A stretch of 64,000 bases of DNA from Paenibacillus glacialis (lineage in GTDB: Bacteria > Bacillota > Bacilli > Paenibacillales > Paenibacillaceae): positions 1 through 64,000 of the forward strand of contig NZ_LVJH01000006.1 of NCBI RefSeq assembly GCF_001637205.1, read 5' to 3'. The notes beneath the pieces are model-generated. The model had not been told where the DNA came from and did no database searches. It was given only the letters and a program-made list of their open reading frames with translations. The translations under genes were made by a program, and so were the position numbers. This document shows, piece by piece, positions 17,885-26,105 of this stretch. Position 1 is the first letter of the stretch. Each line of letters starts with the position of its first letter.

Positions 17885-18163
17885 GTGTTCCGTTAGTGCA
17901 ATACCTTTTCTTAGATGTACTTCTGAATACTTGTGTTCAAATGGTTTTTCCCATATTTGATAATGATTAATGCTTATAAATTCATTGAAATATTCAATTT
18001 CAAGCTTGCTATTTATATCGTCTCCCTCCACTTTGTTACTGCACCTTGTCAGTTCGTGAGTAAATGCAATTTGTAGTAACTTTTTCGGCAACATAATTTT
18101 TCGTTTAAAGTGCCTTTCGCATTCCTGTATTGCTTCATTTACTGACGTATAATCGCACCTCAA
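17885..18163 (-). pseudogene. Fragment of a secreted/lipoprotein-type hypothetical protein
   Basis: The frame carries YTSVNEAIQECERHFKRKIM and LPKKLLQIAFTHELTRCSNK, which looks like the central part of DUF4367-like envelope proteins of Bacillales (uncertain). It has no signal peptide or ribosome site. Its last codons run through the IS-end-like sequence GTGTTCCGTTAG (17885-17896), so it is truncated at both ends. Confidence 0.4.
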
Positions 18164-18210
18164 AGAAATTCAGCATCCCCCTCTTATATAACGATCCCGC
18201 TTTACTTTTT

Positions 18211-18258
18211 ATTCCACTATTGTTATATTACACACATGTAATATAACAATAGTGGAAT
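18211..18258. promoter_or_regulatory. Long perfect palindrome, probable PadR operator/promoter
   Basis: Two 22-bp arms (18211-18232 and 18237-18258) match perfectly around a 4-nt centre (CACA), ending 11 bp before the padR start codon. TTGTTA (18220-18225) and TATAAC (18242-18247), 16 bp apart, form a candidate promoter inside the palindrome. PadR regulators typically autoregulate through ATGT...ACAT dyads; ACA-CACA-TGT at the centre has this character. A transcript through it would form a strong hairpin over the leader. Confidence 0.6.
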
Positions 18259-18269
18259 GGAGGGTACCT

Positions 18270-18830
18270 ATGAAACATCTTTCTAACGTGGAATTGGTGC
18301 TACTACAAATCATCGCGGAGTCGAAACAAATGTCCGGGTATGAAATCAACAAGGTAATCGAGCATAGAGGGTATAGAGAATGGGCTAAGATTGGCACCAC
18401 TTCCATTTATGTCGGCTTGCAGAAGTTGAAGGAGAAGCGATTGATCCAATCAGACAGCTCTGGTGATAAATTTGGAAAAGGCCCCTTACCCGTCAAGTTT
18501 GCGATCACTGAGAACGGGAAGCAAATGCTGCGTAACGAAGTCATTGATTGTTTATCATCCACACGGGAGAGGGACATCCGCTTCGATCTCGGTATTGCTG
18601 CTTTACCTTCTATTCACAAAGAGGAAGCTAACGAAGCATTAAAGAAACGGTATGAATTTTTACAAGAAACGTCGTTGCATATCGGGGGGAAATATGAAGC
18701 TCAAGGGGGAAAGAAGAAGCTACCGCTGCACATTCGGGCTCTTTTTCTTCACCCGATCAGTCTTATTGAGAAAGAACTGCAATTTATCGCTCAGTTGATA
18801 AGTGAGCTAGAAGGAGGAACTGCACGATGA
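18270..18830 (+). CDS. PadR family transcriptional regulator
   Basis: 186-residue PadR-type regulator. The N-terminal winged HTH contains NVELVLLQIIAESKQMSGYE and TSIYVGLQKLKEKRLIQ, and a C-terminal helical dimerisation domain follows. I chose the ATG at 18270 because GGAGGG lies 7 nt upstream. The stop overlaps the start of the next gene (ATGA), so the two are translationally coupled. The 48-bp palindrome directly upstream suggests tight autorepression of the pair, relieved by a ligand that the partner enzyme may use or make. Confidence 0.88.
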   Translation: MKHLSNVELVLLQIIAESKQMSGYEINKVIEHRGYREWAKIGTTSIYVGLQKLKEKRLIQSDSSGDKFGKGPLPVKFAITENGKQMLRNEVIDCLSSTRERDIRFDLGIAALPSIHKEEANEALKKRYEFLQETSLHIGGKYEAQGGKKKLPLHIRALFLHPISLIEKELQFIAQLISELEGGTAR

Positions 18831-19807
18831 TCATAGACCGTTTTGTTCCGTTTACAGGGGAGCACTGTGAGACGACGGCGATAGGTAATCTGCTTGTTCA
18901 TTCCGGCATTCGGTTGTCCGAGCCGATGTTGTTTGGAATCGGAGAAGGTTTGGGGTTTATCTACTGGGATATGAAGGGAATGGATTTTCCGTTTATAGGC
19001 GGCAGGGTCAAACCGGATGAGTTAACTGCCTGTATTACGTCGCGTTTGAACCTAACCCTCACGAAGCAAGAAACCGCTTCTGTGACGAAAGCATGGCGCA
19101 ATATAAAGGAAAACATTGATCATGGTATTCCCGTAGGCTTAAAGTTAGATTGTTATCACTTGGATTATTTCACCAATAAAGTCCATTTCGCAGCGCACTA
19201 TGTCGCCATGTACGGATACGATGACGAATACGCTTATATGGCCGATACATCCCAACAGGGTGGCCGTGTAAAAACACGCTTGGAAACGTTGGTGCTGGCG
19301 AGAAACGAAAAGGGACCGATGAGCTCCAAAAATCTCTCCTACGCAATCGAAAAAACAACCGTCCTTCCACAACTGGTTCCCATCATTCGAGCTTCCATTT
19401 CAAGCAATGCTTATCATTATTTGAACCCGCCAATCCGCAACATCGGAATAAAAGGGATTGAAAAAATGAGCTCCGAAATACTCAAATGGCCTTCCCGTAG
19501 CCAAAATTTGGCCCATGACTTATGTTTGACAGCACTACTGATGGAAAGAGGAGGAACAGGCGGCGCGTTGTTTCGCAATCTGTATAGGGACTTTCTCAAG
19601 GAAAGCTTGGAGATTTTCGGCGATTCAAAAATAGAGCGAGCCTACTTGGCGTTCATGGAAATAGCTCCACTGTGGAGCGAAGTTTCTGCTTATATAGATA
19701 AAGCAGGAAGGACGGGACATTGGGACTGGCTAAAACAAGCATCCGAACTATTGCGACATATCGCCCGGAAAGAAAAAGAAGCGATGGAACTACTATTGCA
19801 GCTTTGA
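18827..19807 (+). CDS. BtrH N-terminal domain protein (DUF4872 type)
   Basis: 326-residue protein whose N-terminal half resembles BtrH, the acyltransferase of butirosin biosynthesis with a papain-like fold. A Cys-containing start (FTGEHCETTAIGNLLVHSG) and HFAAHYVAMYGYDDEYAYMA could supply the Cys/His pair. The C-terminal half follows DUF4872, with SRSQNLAHDLCLTALLMERG. In butirosin synthesis BtrH moves a gamma-glutamyl-aminobutyryl chain from a carrier protein to the aminoglycoside. No carrier or aminocyclitol genes are nearby, so the role is unknown. It is coupled to padR by a 4-bp overlap. Confidence 0.75.
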   Translation: MIIDRFVPFTGEHCETTAIGNLLVHSGIRLSEPMLFGIGEGLGFIYWDMKGMDFPFIGGRVKPDELTACITSRLNLTLTKQETASVTKAWRNIKENIDHGIPVGLKLDCYHLDYFTNKVHFAAHYVAMYGYDDEYAYMADTSQQGGRVKTRLETLVLARNEKGPMSSKNLSYAIEKTTVLPQLVPIIRASISSNAYHYLNPPIRNIGIKGIEKMSSEILKWPSRSQNLAHDLCLTALLMERGGTGGALFRNLYRDFLKESLEIFGDSKIERAYLAFMEIAPLWSEVSAYIDKAGRTGHWDWLKQASELLRHIARKEKEAMELLLQL

Positions 19808-19934
19808 TGTAGCATATTTATGAGCTTCCCGCGACCTGAAAAGGTTCCGATCTTCTGAATAGCAATGAACTGTCGTCACCGATCAGTCTGTTACGGAGAT
19901 TACGTTCATAGTACGAACGTTGCAAGCCGATCCA

Positions 19935-20345
19935 TTTGATCAATCATTTATTCGCTCACTCACAGATACCCATTTAATCCATGCGTTTGCGGGTGGAGTC
20001 GTATCCGCGTCTAAAATCCTGATATTTTACGGGCTTGTCTGTCGTTCCCACCAGTGCTTCGTTTCACTAAATTTAACATCCCATAGCTTTCCATTTCCTT
20101 TAAGTGTAATGGTAGTTTCGTTTAAAAGGCGTTATTTCCTCACCTTCGACTGTAAAATTGGGAAGATTTTTCGTCATAGGAATCTTCCCGTAAGTTCTTT
20201 CACTTCATGTAGTACCTGAATAGGCCCTTCTCTTTTCTCCAAAGAATAATCAATCATCTCAGAGATTCCTATGATTCCGATTAATAGAACAACAAAAGTT
20301 AAACCCAAAGTAAAGAGCTTTTTCCAAGAAATTTTCAAAGAAAAT
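19935..20345 (-). pseudogene. Decayed gene for a membrane-anchored protein
   Basis: From about 20325 the minus strand encodes a clear signal-anchor, KISWKKLFTLGLTFVVLLIG, then DYSLEKREGPIQVLHEVKEL. After that the sense text hops frames (NLPNFTVEGEEITPF; TTITLKGNGKLWDV; KFSETKHWWERQ) with stops between. At least two frameshifts and one stop are needed to restore it. The family is not recognised; the gene is dead. Confidence 0.5.
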
Positions 20346-20621
20346 CCAACCTTATATGCACAGAATCCTATAAGTCATAAATCCACGAAAAAGCGTGTTC
20401 ACGTATTACTCCCCATTAACTATTTTAGTTGTATTACTGTTAGCAACAGTTATTGCAACACTTACTCATAAATGTCGAATACATAGTTTTCCTGCGATTG
20501 CCCAAGAAATAATAAACTGCTGATTATAATAAAAGGAGTCGATGTATTTAAATGATCGTATAAGATAGACAAGATATTTTCAATAAGCCTCAAGGTTAAT
20601 TTGATACGCTGGTGAATTGGG

Positions 20622-21010
20622 TCATGAAGTGGTGTGAGAAGGTAATTGATCTATCCCAGTTATGTCTATAGCCTGGTATACATTTGCACCCTGTTTCAAG
20701 ACGATATTTATACCATTTGTAAAATCCATATTATTTCCAAACGCTGTAACAGTGAAATACAGTGATTGACTATTTGAAAACATGTTTTTAACCTTCTTAG
20801 CATCGGCAAGAGTATAGGGTTTATATTTATTTGATGCTAAATATGATCCTCCTACAATCATAGAATATGGCGTAGCTACGGGTTGCCAAAGCTTCATCGT
20901 GTATTTGCTGATAGGTAGTGCCCGATTGTTTTCATATTTTGTAAATGAATATGTTCTTCGGATTTTTAATTGAATATTGAGATTGTGGGCTATCTTTACG
21001 CTTTCACATT
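20622..21010 (-). pseudogene. C-terminal fragment of an unrecognised protein
   Basis: A continuous frame without its own start covers KYTMKLWQPVATPYSMIVGG through AIDITGIDQLPSHTTS. An in-frame TGA then interrupts text that continues as PNSPAYQINLEAY. It begins inside the 3' end of the HNH gene. An ATG at 20897 could make 91 residues, but no ribosome site is visible. It is probably the tail of a secreted or lipoprotein-type hypothetical. Confidence 0.35.
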
Positions 21011-21189
21011 CTCTTATTCATATTCCACAGGTTTAATTTCTGATTATTTAGTAAATCATGAGTAGTTTTATGACAAGACTCGCATAAATAAACAAGATCG
21101 CTCAACCTTTCATTAACTCTTTTATAAGATTCATGATGAAGGTTTAACTTAATCTTTGATTTGCAAAAATTACATCTAATGAGACCCAT
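21004..21189 (-). CDS. Small HNH-type zinc protein (possible HNH endonuclease)
   Basis: 61 residues with CNFCKSK near the start and LHHESYKRVNERLSDLVYLC then CHKTTHD. Together these form the core of an HNH/McrA-like domain with a four-Cys zinc site. The ATG lies 2 nt after the NMO stop and its ribosome site (GGGGAG) sits inside the NMO 3' end, so it is the last gene of the BirA-controlled operon by position. At this length it is a bare HNH core. It may be a fragment of a longer nuclease. Confidence 0.6.
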   Translation of the reverse strand: MGLIRCNFCKSKIKLNLHHESYKRVNERLSDLVYLCESCHKTTHDLLNNQKLNLWNMNKRM

Positions 21190-21191
21190 TT

Positions 21192-22154
21192 TTATACATC
21201 TCCCCACTTTCTACGTATTCTCTCTGCCTCTTTAACCATTCTGTCGATCAACTCGGCTACCGATGGGATATCATGGATCATGCCTGTCACTTGCCCAGCC
21301 CAACCGAAGCCTTCTTCTTTGAAGTCATCGTGAATCCAACGCTTATTGGCATCACCACTAATATGATTCTGTAACGCCTCATAGGTTGGTAACACGCGTT
21401 CAATTTCGAGAATTTTATCGATGTAGTCACTTCGCAATACCCTAGCAGGAGATTGGATTGAACGTTTGATCACAGCTGTATCATATTCAGAACTATCAAT
21501 CAATGCTTGTTTATAGGAAGCAGAGGCGTCGATACATTCCTGAGTGGCGATAAATCGCGTACCCATTTGAATGCCCTCCGCTCCAAGTGCATGAGCAGCC
21601 ACCCATCCACGACCATCCCCAATACCACCTGAGGCAATGACGGGAATTTTAACGGCATCGACCACCTGAGGAACGAGAACCATGGTTCCAACATCGTCAT
21701 GTCCTAAGTGTCCACCACCCTCTTGCCCAACCACAATCACAGCAGATGCGCCTAGTTGTTCAGCTTTTTGTGCCTGTCTGCGTGAGGAAACGAGCACCAA
21801 TGATTTAATATCCGTGGGCCGCAACATCTCTAAAATCGCTGTAGGATTCCCGCCAGTAATGGTCACTATAGGTACTTGCTCATCTATTGCGATTTGGACG
21901 CGTTCCTTATATTCAACACCATGCATGCCAATGGCAAAATTGACACCAAATGGCTTGTTTGATAGAGTACGTGCACGCTTAATTTCTTGGTGCAGGGCAT
22001 CTGCATTCGGAAGACTCATAACTGTGATCTGACCCAATCCACCTGCATTCGAAACTGCAGCAGCGAGATCTGCATAGGCTAAATAGGCAAGTCCTCCTTG
22101 AATAATAGGATACTTTATTTGCAATAATTCAGTGATGCGTGTACTCCACTTCAT
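21192..22154 (-). CDS. Nitronate monooxygenase / FabK-like FMN enoyl reductase
   Basis: 320-residue TIM-barrel flavoenzyme of the NMO/FabK family. KYPIIQGGLAYLAYADLAAA is the N-terminal FMN-binding strand, VVGQEGGGHLGHDD the central loop and IPVIASGGIGDGRG with EGIQMGTRFIATQE the phosphate-binding end. Annotation alone would call it nitronate monooxygenase. In this operon, next to a ketoreductase, hydratase pair and thiolase, a FabK-like enoyl-thioester reductase role fits better (inference). I chose the ATG at 22154 with AGGGGTGG upstream; a GTG three codons earlier is possible. Its 3' end is duplicated at 17059. Confidence 0.85.
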   Translation of the reverse strand: MKWSTRITELLQIKYPIIQGGLAYLAYADLAAAVSNAGGLGQITVMSLPNADALHQEIKRARTLSNKPFGVNFAIGMHGVEYKERVQIAIDEQVPIVTITGGNPTAILEMLRPTDIKSLVLVSSRRQAQKAEQLGASAVIVVGQEGGGHLGHDDVGTMVLVPQVVDAVKIPVIASGGIGDGRGWVAAHALGAEGIQMGTRFIATQECIDASASYKQALIDSSEYDTAVIKRSIQSPARVLRSDYIDKILEIERVLPTYEALQNHISGDANKRWIHDDFKEEGFGWAGQVTGMIHDIPSVAELIDRMVKEAERIRRKWGDV

Positions 22155-22168
22155 CGTCACCACCCCTT

Positions 22169-22495
22169 TTATTCTTCTATAGCAGACTGTTCAAAATATA
22201 TCGGATAATGTGCAGTACATCTCTCATTAAAAATTGCCCCGCAATGTAGGCAGCTAGTAGTATGCATATACTGTTGAATCGTTAACTCCGTGTGACAGCT
22301 ACCGCAAAGAATGGCCAATTCGACAAACTGCTCTTGCGGCCAACGTTCGATGCTGTGATCTGCGTGCTCCTCATGGCATTTGTAGCAAGGATAATAGCGA
22401 TCGCAGCATTTAAACTTAATCGCGATAATATCTTTTTCTGTATGATAATGAACACATCGTGTTTCGTTGTCCACGACAGCCCCATGAATGTCCAC
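22169..22495 (-). CDS. CHY zinc-finger protein
   Basis: 108 residues rich in paired Cys/His: CVHYHTEKDIIAIKF, CCDRYYPCYKCHEEHADH, CGSCHTELT and CLHCGAIFNERC, which bind about three zinc ions in the CHY fold. Bacterial stand-alone CHY proteins have no established function. It starts immediately after the EcfT stop and is followed by the NMO gene, so it is co-transcribed with the biotin transporter and enzymes. Confidence 0.85.
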   Translation of the reverse strand: MDIHGAVVDNETRCVHYHTEKDIIAIKFKCCDRYYPCYKCHEEHADHSIERWPQEQFVELAILCGSCHTELTIQQYMHTTSCLHCGAIFNERCTAHYPIYFEQSAIEE

Positions 22496-23299
22496 CTAAA
22501 CTCCCCCAATATTTAATAGTAGCAGGACCAGCGTGTTTATAATGACTATTCCACCTACTTGATAATCGATATGTTGAAATTTCAATTGCTTAAAGGAGGT
22601 TCTTCCCTTCCCATTACCATAAGCACGCGCATCAATCGCGTAAGTCAGGTGTTCGGCCCGTTGAATGATCGTGAAGAGTAAAGGAATAAGAATCGGAATA
22701 TAAGCGAAAATTCGTTTTGATAGCGTTAAAGCTGTAATATCATACCCTCTAGCCTTTTGCGCCAGGAGAATACGATCCACCTCCTGTAAGATGGTCGGGA
22801 TAAACCGAATCGCAATGACAATCATTAATGAGAACTGCTCCACGGGCACGTTTAATTTGGATAACGGTGCTAGTAATTTTTCTAGACCATGGGCTAACGT
22901 TAGCGGTTTTGTGGTTAACGTTAGCATAGAGGCTAGTAAGATGAGTAAAACAATTCGCCAGACGAAACGTATCCCGTTGTGTAGCCCCTCTACTGTTACC
23001 TCTATGAATGACCAGGACCATATGACATTTCCTTTCGTGAATACAACATGATATAGAAAGGTGAACATCAATATAAACAAGATAGGCTGTAACCCTCTCC
23101 CAAAAACGTAAATCGGGATTTTTGAAAGCAACAAAATGCCTAAAACGATGATGGTTGCGACTGCGTAGCTGATGAACGTGTCTAGCATTAGGAAACTCAA
23201 CATGATGAAGATTATGCTTACAATCTTTGTCCGTGGGTCCAAACGGTGAAATAACGAATTCGTCTCCCAATACTGTCCCATGAGTACGGTATTAGCCAT
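22496..23299 (-). CDS. ecfT: ECF transporter transmembrane component EcfT
   Basis: 267-residue membrane protein with about six helices and the two coupling-helix motifs of EcfT: LAQKARGYDI and IDARAYGNGKGR. These contact the two ATPases. It starts immediately after the second EcfA gene. With BioY at the head of the operon and both ATPases, it forms a dedicated group-I ECF biotin importer. Group-I clusters carry their own energising module, unlike the usual shared Firmicute EcfAA'T locus near rplQ. Confidence 0.88.
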   Translation of the reverse strand: MANTVLMGQYWETNSLFHRLDPRTKIVSIIFIMLSFLMLDTFISYAVATIIVLGILLLSKIPIYVFGRGLQPILFILMFTFLYHVVFTKGNVIWSWSFIEVTVEGLHNGIRFVWRIVLLILLASMLTLTTKPLTLAHGLEKLLAPLSKLNVPVEQFSLMIVIAIRFIPTILQEVDRILLAQKARGYDITALTLSKRIFAYIPILIPLLFTIIQRAEHLTYAIDARAYGNGKGRTSFKQLKFQHIDYQVGGIVIINTLVLLLLNIGGV

Positions 23300-24148
23300 T
23301 TAGCAGCTCCTTGTGTGCCAGATCGACCACACTTTTTCAAATATATCCCGCTCCCTACAGCTTGCAACTTCAATGTTCTGGCCGGATAATTCCTCCACTA
23401 CCTTTAAGAGCTGCACAGGTTCTGGTAGAGACATTCCGAGTTTCGCAAGCAATTGCGCCTGTTCTAGAAATAAAATGTTGGTATCATAATGTCCCATTAA
23501 GTGTCCTTCGTCAAATACCATAACTTCATCCGAATATTCGGCAACATCGTTCATTTGGTGTGATACGAATAGAATAGTCCGATTTTCTTGTTGTTGCCAT
23601 CTTTTTAGTAACCGCAACAGAGCGACGCGGCTTACGGGGTCGAGACCAGCTGTTGGTTCATCTAAAATAAGTAGTTTCGGATCCATCATCAATACCGAGG
23701 CGATAGCTAAGCGGCGTTTATAACCCCCACTTAATTGGAACGGTGCCAATGGAAGAATTTCCTCGGGAAGACCCACCTGGGGCAAAATGAGTTCAATAGC
23801 GTGAGCAATCTGCTGAGATGAATAACCCATCATCTTTGGAGCAAAGGCGAGTTCCTTGTAAACGGTCGTTTCAAACAATTGATGCTCCGGATATTGAAAA
23901 ACGTATCCTATGTCAGGAATGCCCTTTAGTTGACCTTTGCTATCTCTATGAACGGGCTGCTGATCAATCCTATAGTCTCCATCGACGCTCGGAATCAGAC
24001 CCTTCAGCACTTTGACGAATGTAGACTTGCCAGCGCCCGTTTGACCTATGATGGAAATCCATTTTCCTTCTTGAATCGTGCAACTGACATTGTGCAAAGC
24101 CACCCGCTCGGCATAGTTCACGGTCATATTGTTTAGTTGATAGACCAT
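23300..24148 (-). CDS. ECF transporter ATPase, EcfA2-like
   Basis: ABC ATPase of 282 residues. Walker A is GQTGAGKST, the Q-loop YVFQYPEHQLFE (the ECF-type Q-x-P-E-x-Q-L motif), the signature LSGGYKRR, Walker B LLILDEPTAGLD and the switch His is in SHQMND. I chose the ATG at 24148, which overlaps the upstream ATPase by 16 bp; a TTG eight codons earlier next to AAGGAG is the alternative. The signature LSGGYKRR differs from the LSGGQKQR of its partner, so the two ATPases form an asymmetric pair. Confidence 0.88.
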   Translation of the reverse strand: MVYQLNNMTVNYAERVALHNVSCTIQEGKWISIIGQTGAGKSTFVKVLKGLIPSVDGDYRIDQQPVHRDSKGQLKGIPDIGYVFQYPEHQLFETTVYKELAFAPKMMGYSSQQIAHAIELILPQVGLPEEILPLAPFQLSGGYKRRLAIASVLMMDPKLLILDEPTAGLDPVSRVALLRLLKRWQQQENRTILFVSHQMNDVAEYSDEVMVFDEGHLMGHYDTNILFLEQAQLLAKLGMSLPEPVQLLKVVEELSGQNIEVASCRERDIFEKVWSIWHTRSC

Positions 24149-24933
24149 TGTAAGCGAACCATCTCCTTCCAATCTGCGGTTAGTGGCGTTGAATGATGGA
24201 ACATTTGATATAATCGCACCGCAAAAGGGAGTTCTAATTGATAGTCCGCAACGGTAGCTGTTTCAAAAAAGGTTAGCGGATTCCCATCAAATTCAAGCCG
24301 TCCTTCATGTATGAGTAAAATACGCTCTGCAGATAACACTTCCTGCATATGATGAGTGATGTGAATGATGGTCATGCCCTGGCGGTGTAGCTCATTCATA
24401 ATGGAACGCACTTGCTCCCTCCCCTGTGGATCAAGCATGGAAGTAGCCTCGTCAAAAATAATGATCTCGGGGCGCATAGCCACAATAGCCGCAATTGCTA
24501 CGCGTTGCTTTTGACCGCCTGATAGCTGGTGTGGCATCGAATCTAAATAATCCTCCATCTGAACAGCTTGTATTGCATAATTAAGCCGATTAAGTATTTC
24601 CTCCCTTGGCACACGAATATTTTCCAATCCAAATACCACCTCATCCATAACGGTAGTAGTGATGAATTGGTCCTCAGGATTTTGGAATACAAAGCCTATT
24701 TGCTCATGGATCTTATCAAGATCTGTAGGCCTTGACGTGTCTATATTCTTAAATGTCACACGGCCTTCCTTGGGAAGAAGCAATCCATCCATTAACTTAG
24801 CAATCGTAGACTTGCCGCATCCATTTGCACCGACAATCGCCACAGACTCACCTGTTTCAATCGTAAAGCTCATATTCTCGATGACAGACTGCCCCTTTTT
24901 ATAGTAAAAATGAACGTGATCAAATGTGAGCAT
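24133..24933 (-). CDS. ECF transporter ATPase, EcfA1-like
   Basis: 266-residue ABC ATPase. Walker A is GANGCGKST, the Q-loop FVFQNPEDQFITTTV, the signature LSGGQKQRVAIA, Walker B IIIFDEATSMLDP and the switch His lies in THHMQEV. It begins at an ATG directly after the SDR stop and overlaps the next ATPase. Together they power EcfT-BioY. Confidence 0.9.
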   Translation of the reverse strand: MLTFDHVHFYYKKGQSVIENMSFTIETGESVAIVGANGCGKSTIAKLMDGLLLPKEGRVTFKNIDTSRPTDLDKIHEQIGFVFQNPEDQFITTTVMDEVVFGLENIRVPREEILNRLNYAIQAVQMEDYLDSMPHQLSGGQKQRVAIAAIVAMRPEIIIFDEATSMLDPQGREQVRSIMNELHRQGMTIIHITHHMQEVLSAERILLIHEGRLEFDGNPLTFFETATVADYQLELPFAVRLYQMFHHSTPLTADWKEMVRLQWSIN

Positions 24934-25758
24934 TTAGTTACTTCCCTTCTGATGCTGCCATGTTGTGAAAAATGCCTCTACGCTATTTTCGGAAAAGGCA
25001 GGTGCAGGTTTCTGCCACTTCGTCACCTTTGAACCGTTTACACCAAATATTTCACCTGTTAAATCTACATCCGGCTGTGCCAGTAATGTGACCACGAAGC
25101 GAGCGATATCATCTGCTTCACCCACTCTCCAGAATTCTGGAAATGGTTCATTGCGGCTGGCGTACTTTTCCTTCATATGCTCGATTACAGGTCTAGTCAT
25201 ATCTGTTAAGGCAGCTGGTGAAATGGCATTCACTCGAATATGATTGTGCTTGAGTTCGGCTGCAAGCGTCCACACGATACCAAGCATTCCAGCTTTGGCA
25301 GCACTGTAATTCACCTGCCCAACAGAACCCATTAATCCAGCTGTAGAAGTCATTAAAAGAATGTCACCGCCATTTTGTTGCATATGAGGCAGTACTCGCT
25401 GAATGCAATAAAAGGCGCCATTCAAATGTACATCTAGCACAGATTTCCACGCTTCATCCGTCATATGCAGACAGTGTTGGTCATGCACATTGCCAGCGTT
25501 ATGTATCAATATGTCAACACATCCATACTTAGCTATGACAGTATCCACCATCGCAGCGACCGCGACCGGATCTGCGACATTGGCACAGTACCCGATCGCC
25601 TCACCGCCTGTTCGATGAATCTCCTGAACCACTTCGTCGATTAACGCTTGCTGTGTACCATTTACAATCACTTGATAACCGGATTGACCAAGATGTAGGG
25701 CGATGCTGCGTCCAATCCCCCTAGTCGCTCCTGTAATTAAGGCTATCTTTTTCATCAA
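24934..25758 (-). CDS. SDR family 3-ketoacyl reductase-like oxidoreductase
   Basis: 274-residue short-chain dehydrogenase. The cofactor loop is TGATRGIGRS, the structural motif NAG in ILIHNAGNV, and the active site Ser-Tyr-Lys is in LMTSTAGLMGSVGQVNYSAA then KAG. It resembles FabG-type NADP-dependent ketoreductases but carries about 30 extra residues at the C-terminus. Its 4-bp overlap with the upstream MaoC gene shows translational coupling. In this operon it would reduce a 3-oxoacyl-CoA or -ACP. Confidence 0.88.
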   Translation of the reverse strand: MMKKIALITGATRGIGRSIALHLGQSGYQVIVNGTQQALIDEVVQEIHRTGGEAIGYCANVADPVAVAAMVDTVIAKYGCVDILIHNAGNVHDQHCLHMTDEAWKSVLDVHLNGAFYCIQRVLPHMQQNGGDILLMTSTAGLMGSVGQVNYSAAKAGMLGIVWTLAAELKHNHIRVNAISPAALTDMTRPVIEHMKEKYASRNEPFPEFWRVGEADDIARFVVTLLAQPDVDLTGEIFGVNGSKVTKWQKPAPAFSENSVEAFFTTWQHQKGSN

Positions 25759-26105
25759 GACCTCTCTTTCACTGAAAAAGTGCCCGAAGCAATCACTTCG
25801 CCAGATTCTATTGCAACCGTCACATCGATATTGCCATCACAGACCTCAAAGTCAAAGATCGCAACCGTATCTACTAATAGTGGTTTTTGAAATTTCATGC
25901 TATATGTTGTGATCCATTGTGATGGATGCTCGGTTAAATACAATGATTGTGCTAACCCCATGATATACATGCCATGCGCGACAGGCCGCTTATATCCAAC
26001 TTTTACTGCGGCTTCGACATTCAGGTGAATGGCAGACGTATCTTTAGAGACAACCGCATATTGCTGAATGGCTTCAGCTGTTATGTGTTTATTCAACTTG
26101 ATCAC
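25755..26105 (-). CDS. MaoC-type (R)-hydratase/dehydratase, catalytic subunit
   Basis: 116-residue single hot-dog protein. The hydratase-2 motif reads YAVVSKDTSAIHLNVEAAVK then GYKRPVAHGMYIMG, with the catalytic Asp (KDTSAIH) and His present. Such enzymes hydrate trans-2-enoyl-CoA to (R)-3-hydroxyacyl-CoA or run in reverse. It overlaps its partner FAS1-type subunit upstream by 17 bp, so the two probably form a heteromeric hydratase. Confidence 0.85.
   Translation of the reverse strand: MIKLNKHITAEAIQQYAVVSKDTSAIHLNVEAAVKVGYKRPVAHGMYIMGLAQSLYLTEHPSQWITTYSMKFQKPLLVDTVAIFDFEVCDGNIDVTVAIESGEVIASGTFSVKERS

Noticed and set aside
21192..22154. Calling the flavoenzyme simply nitronate monooxygenase as a detoxification gene
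   Set aside because: The family includes FabK enoyl reductases and the operon context favours acyl-chain chemistry; kept as an open assignment.
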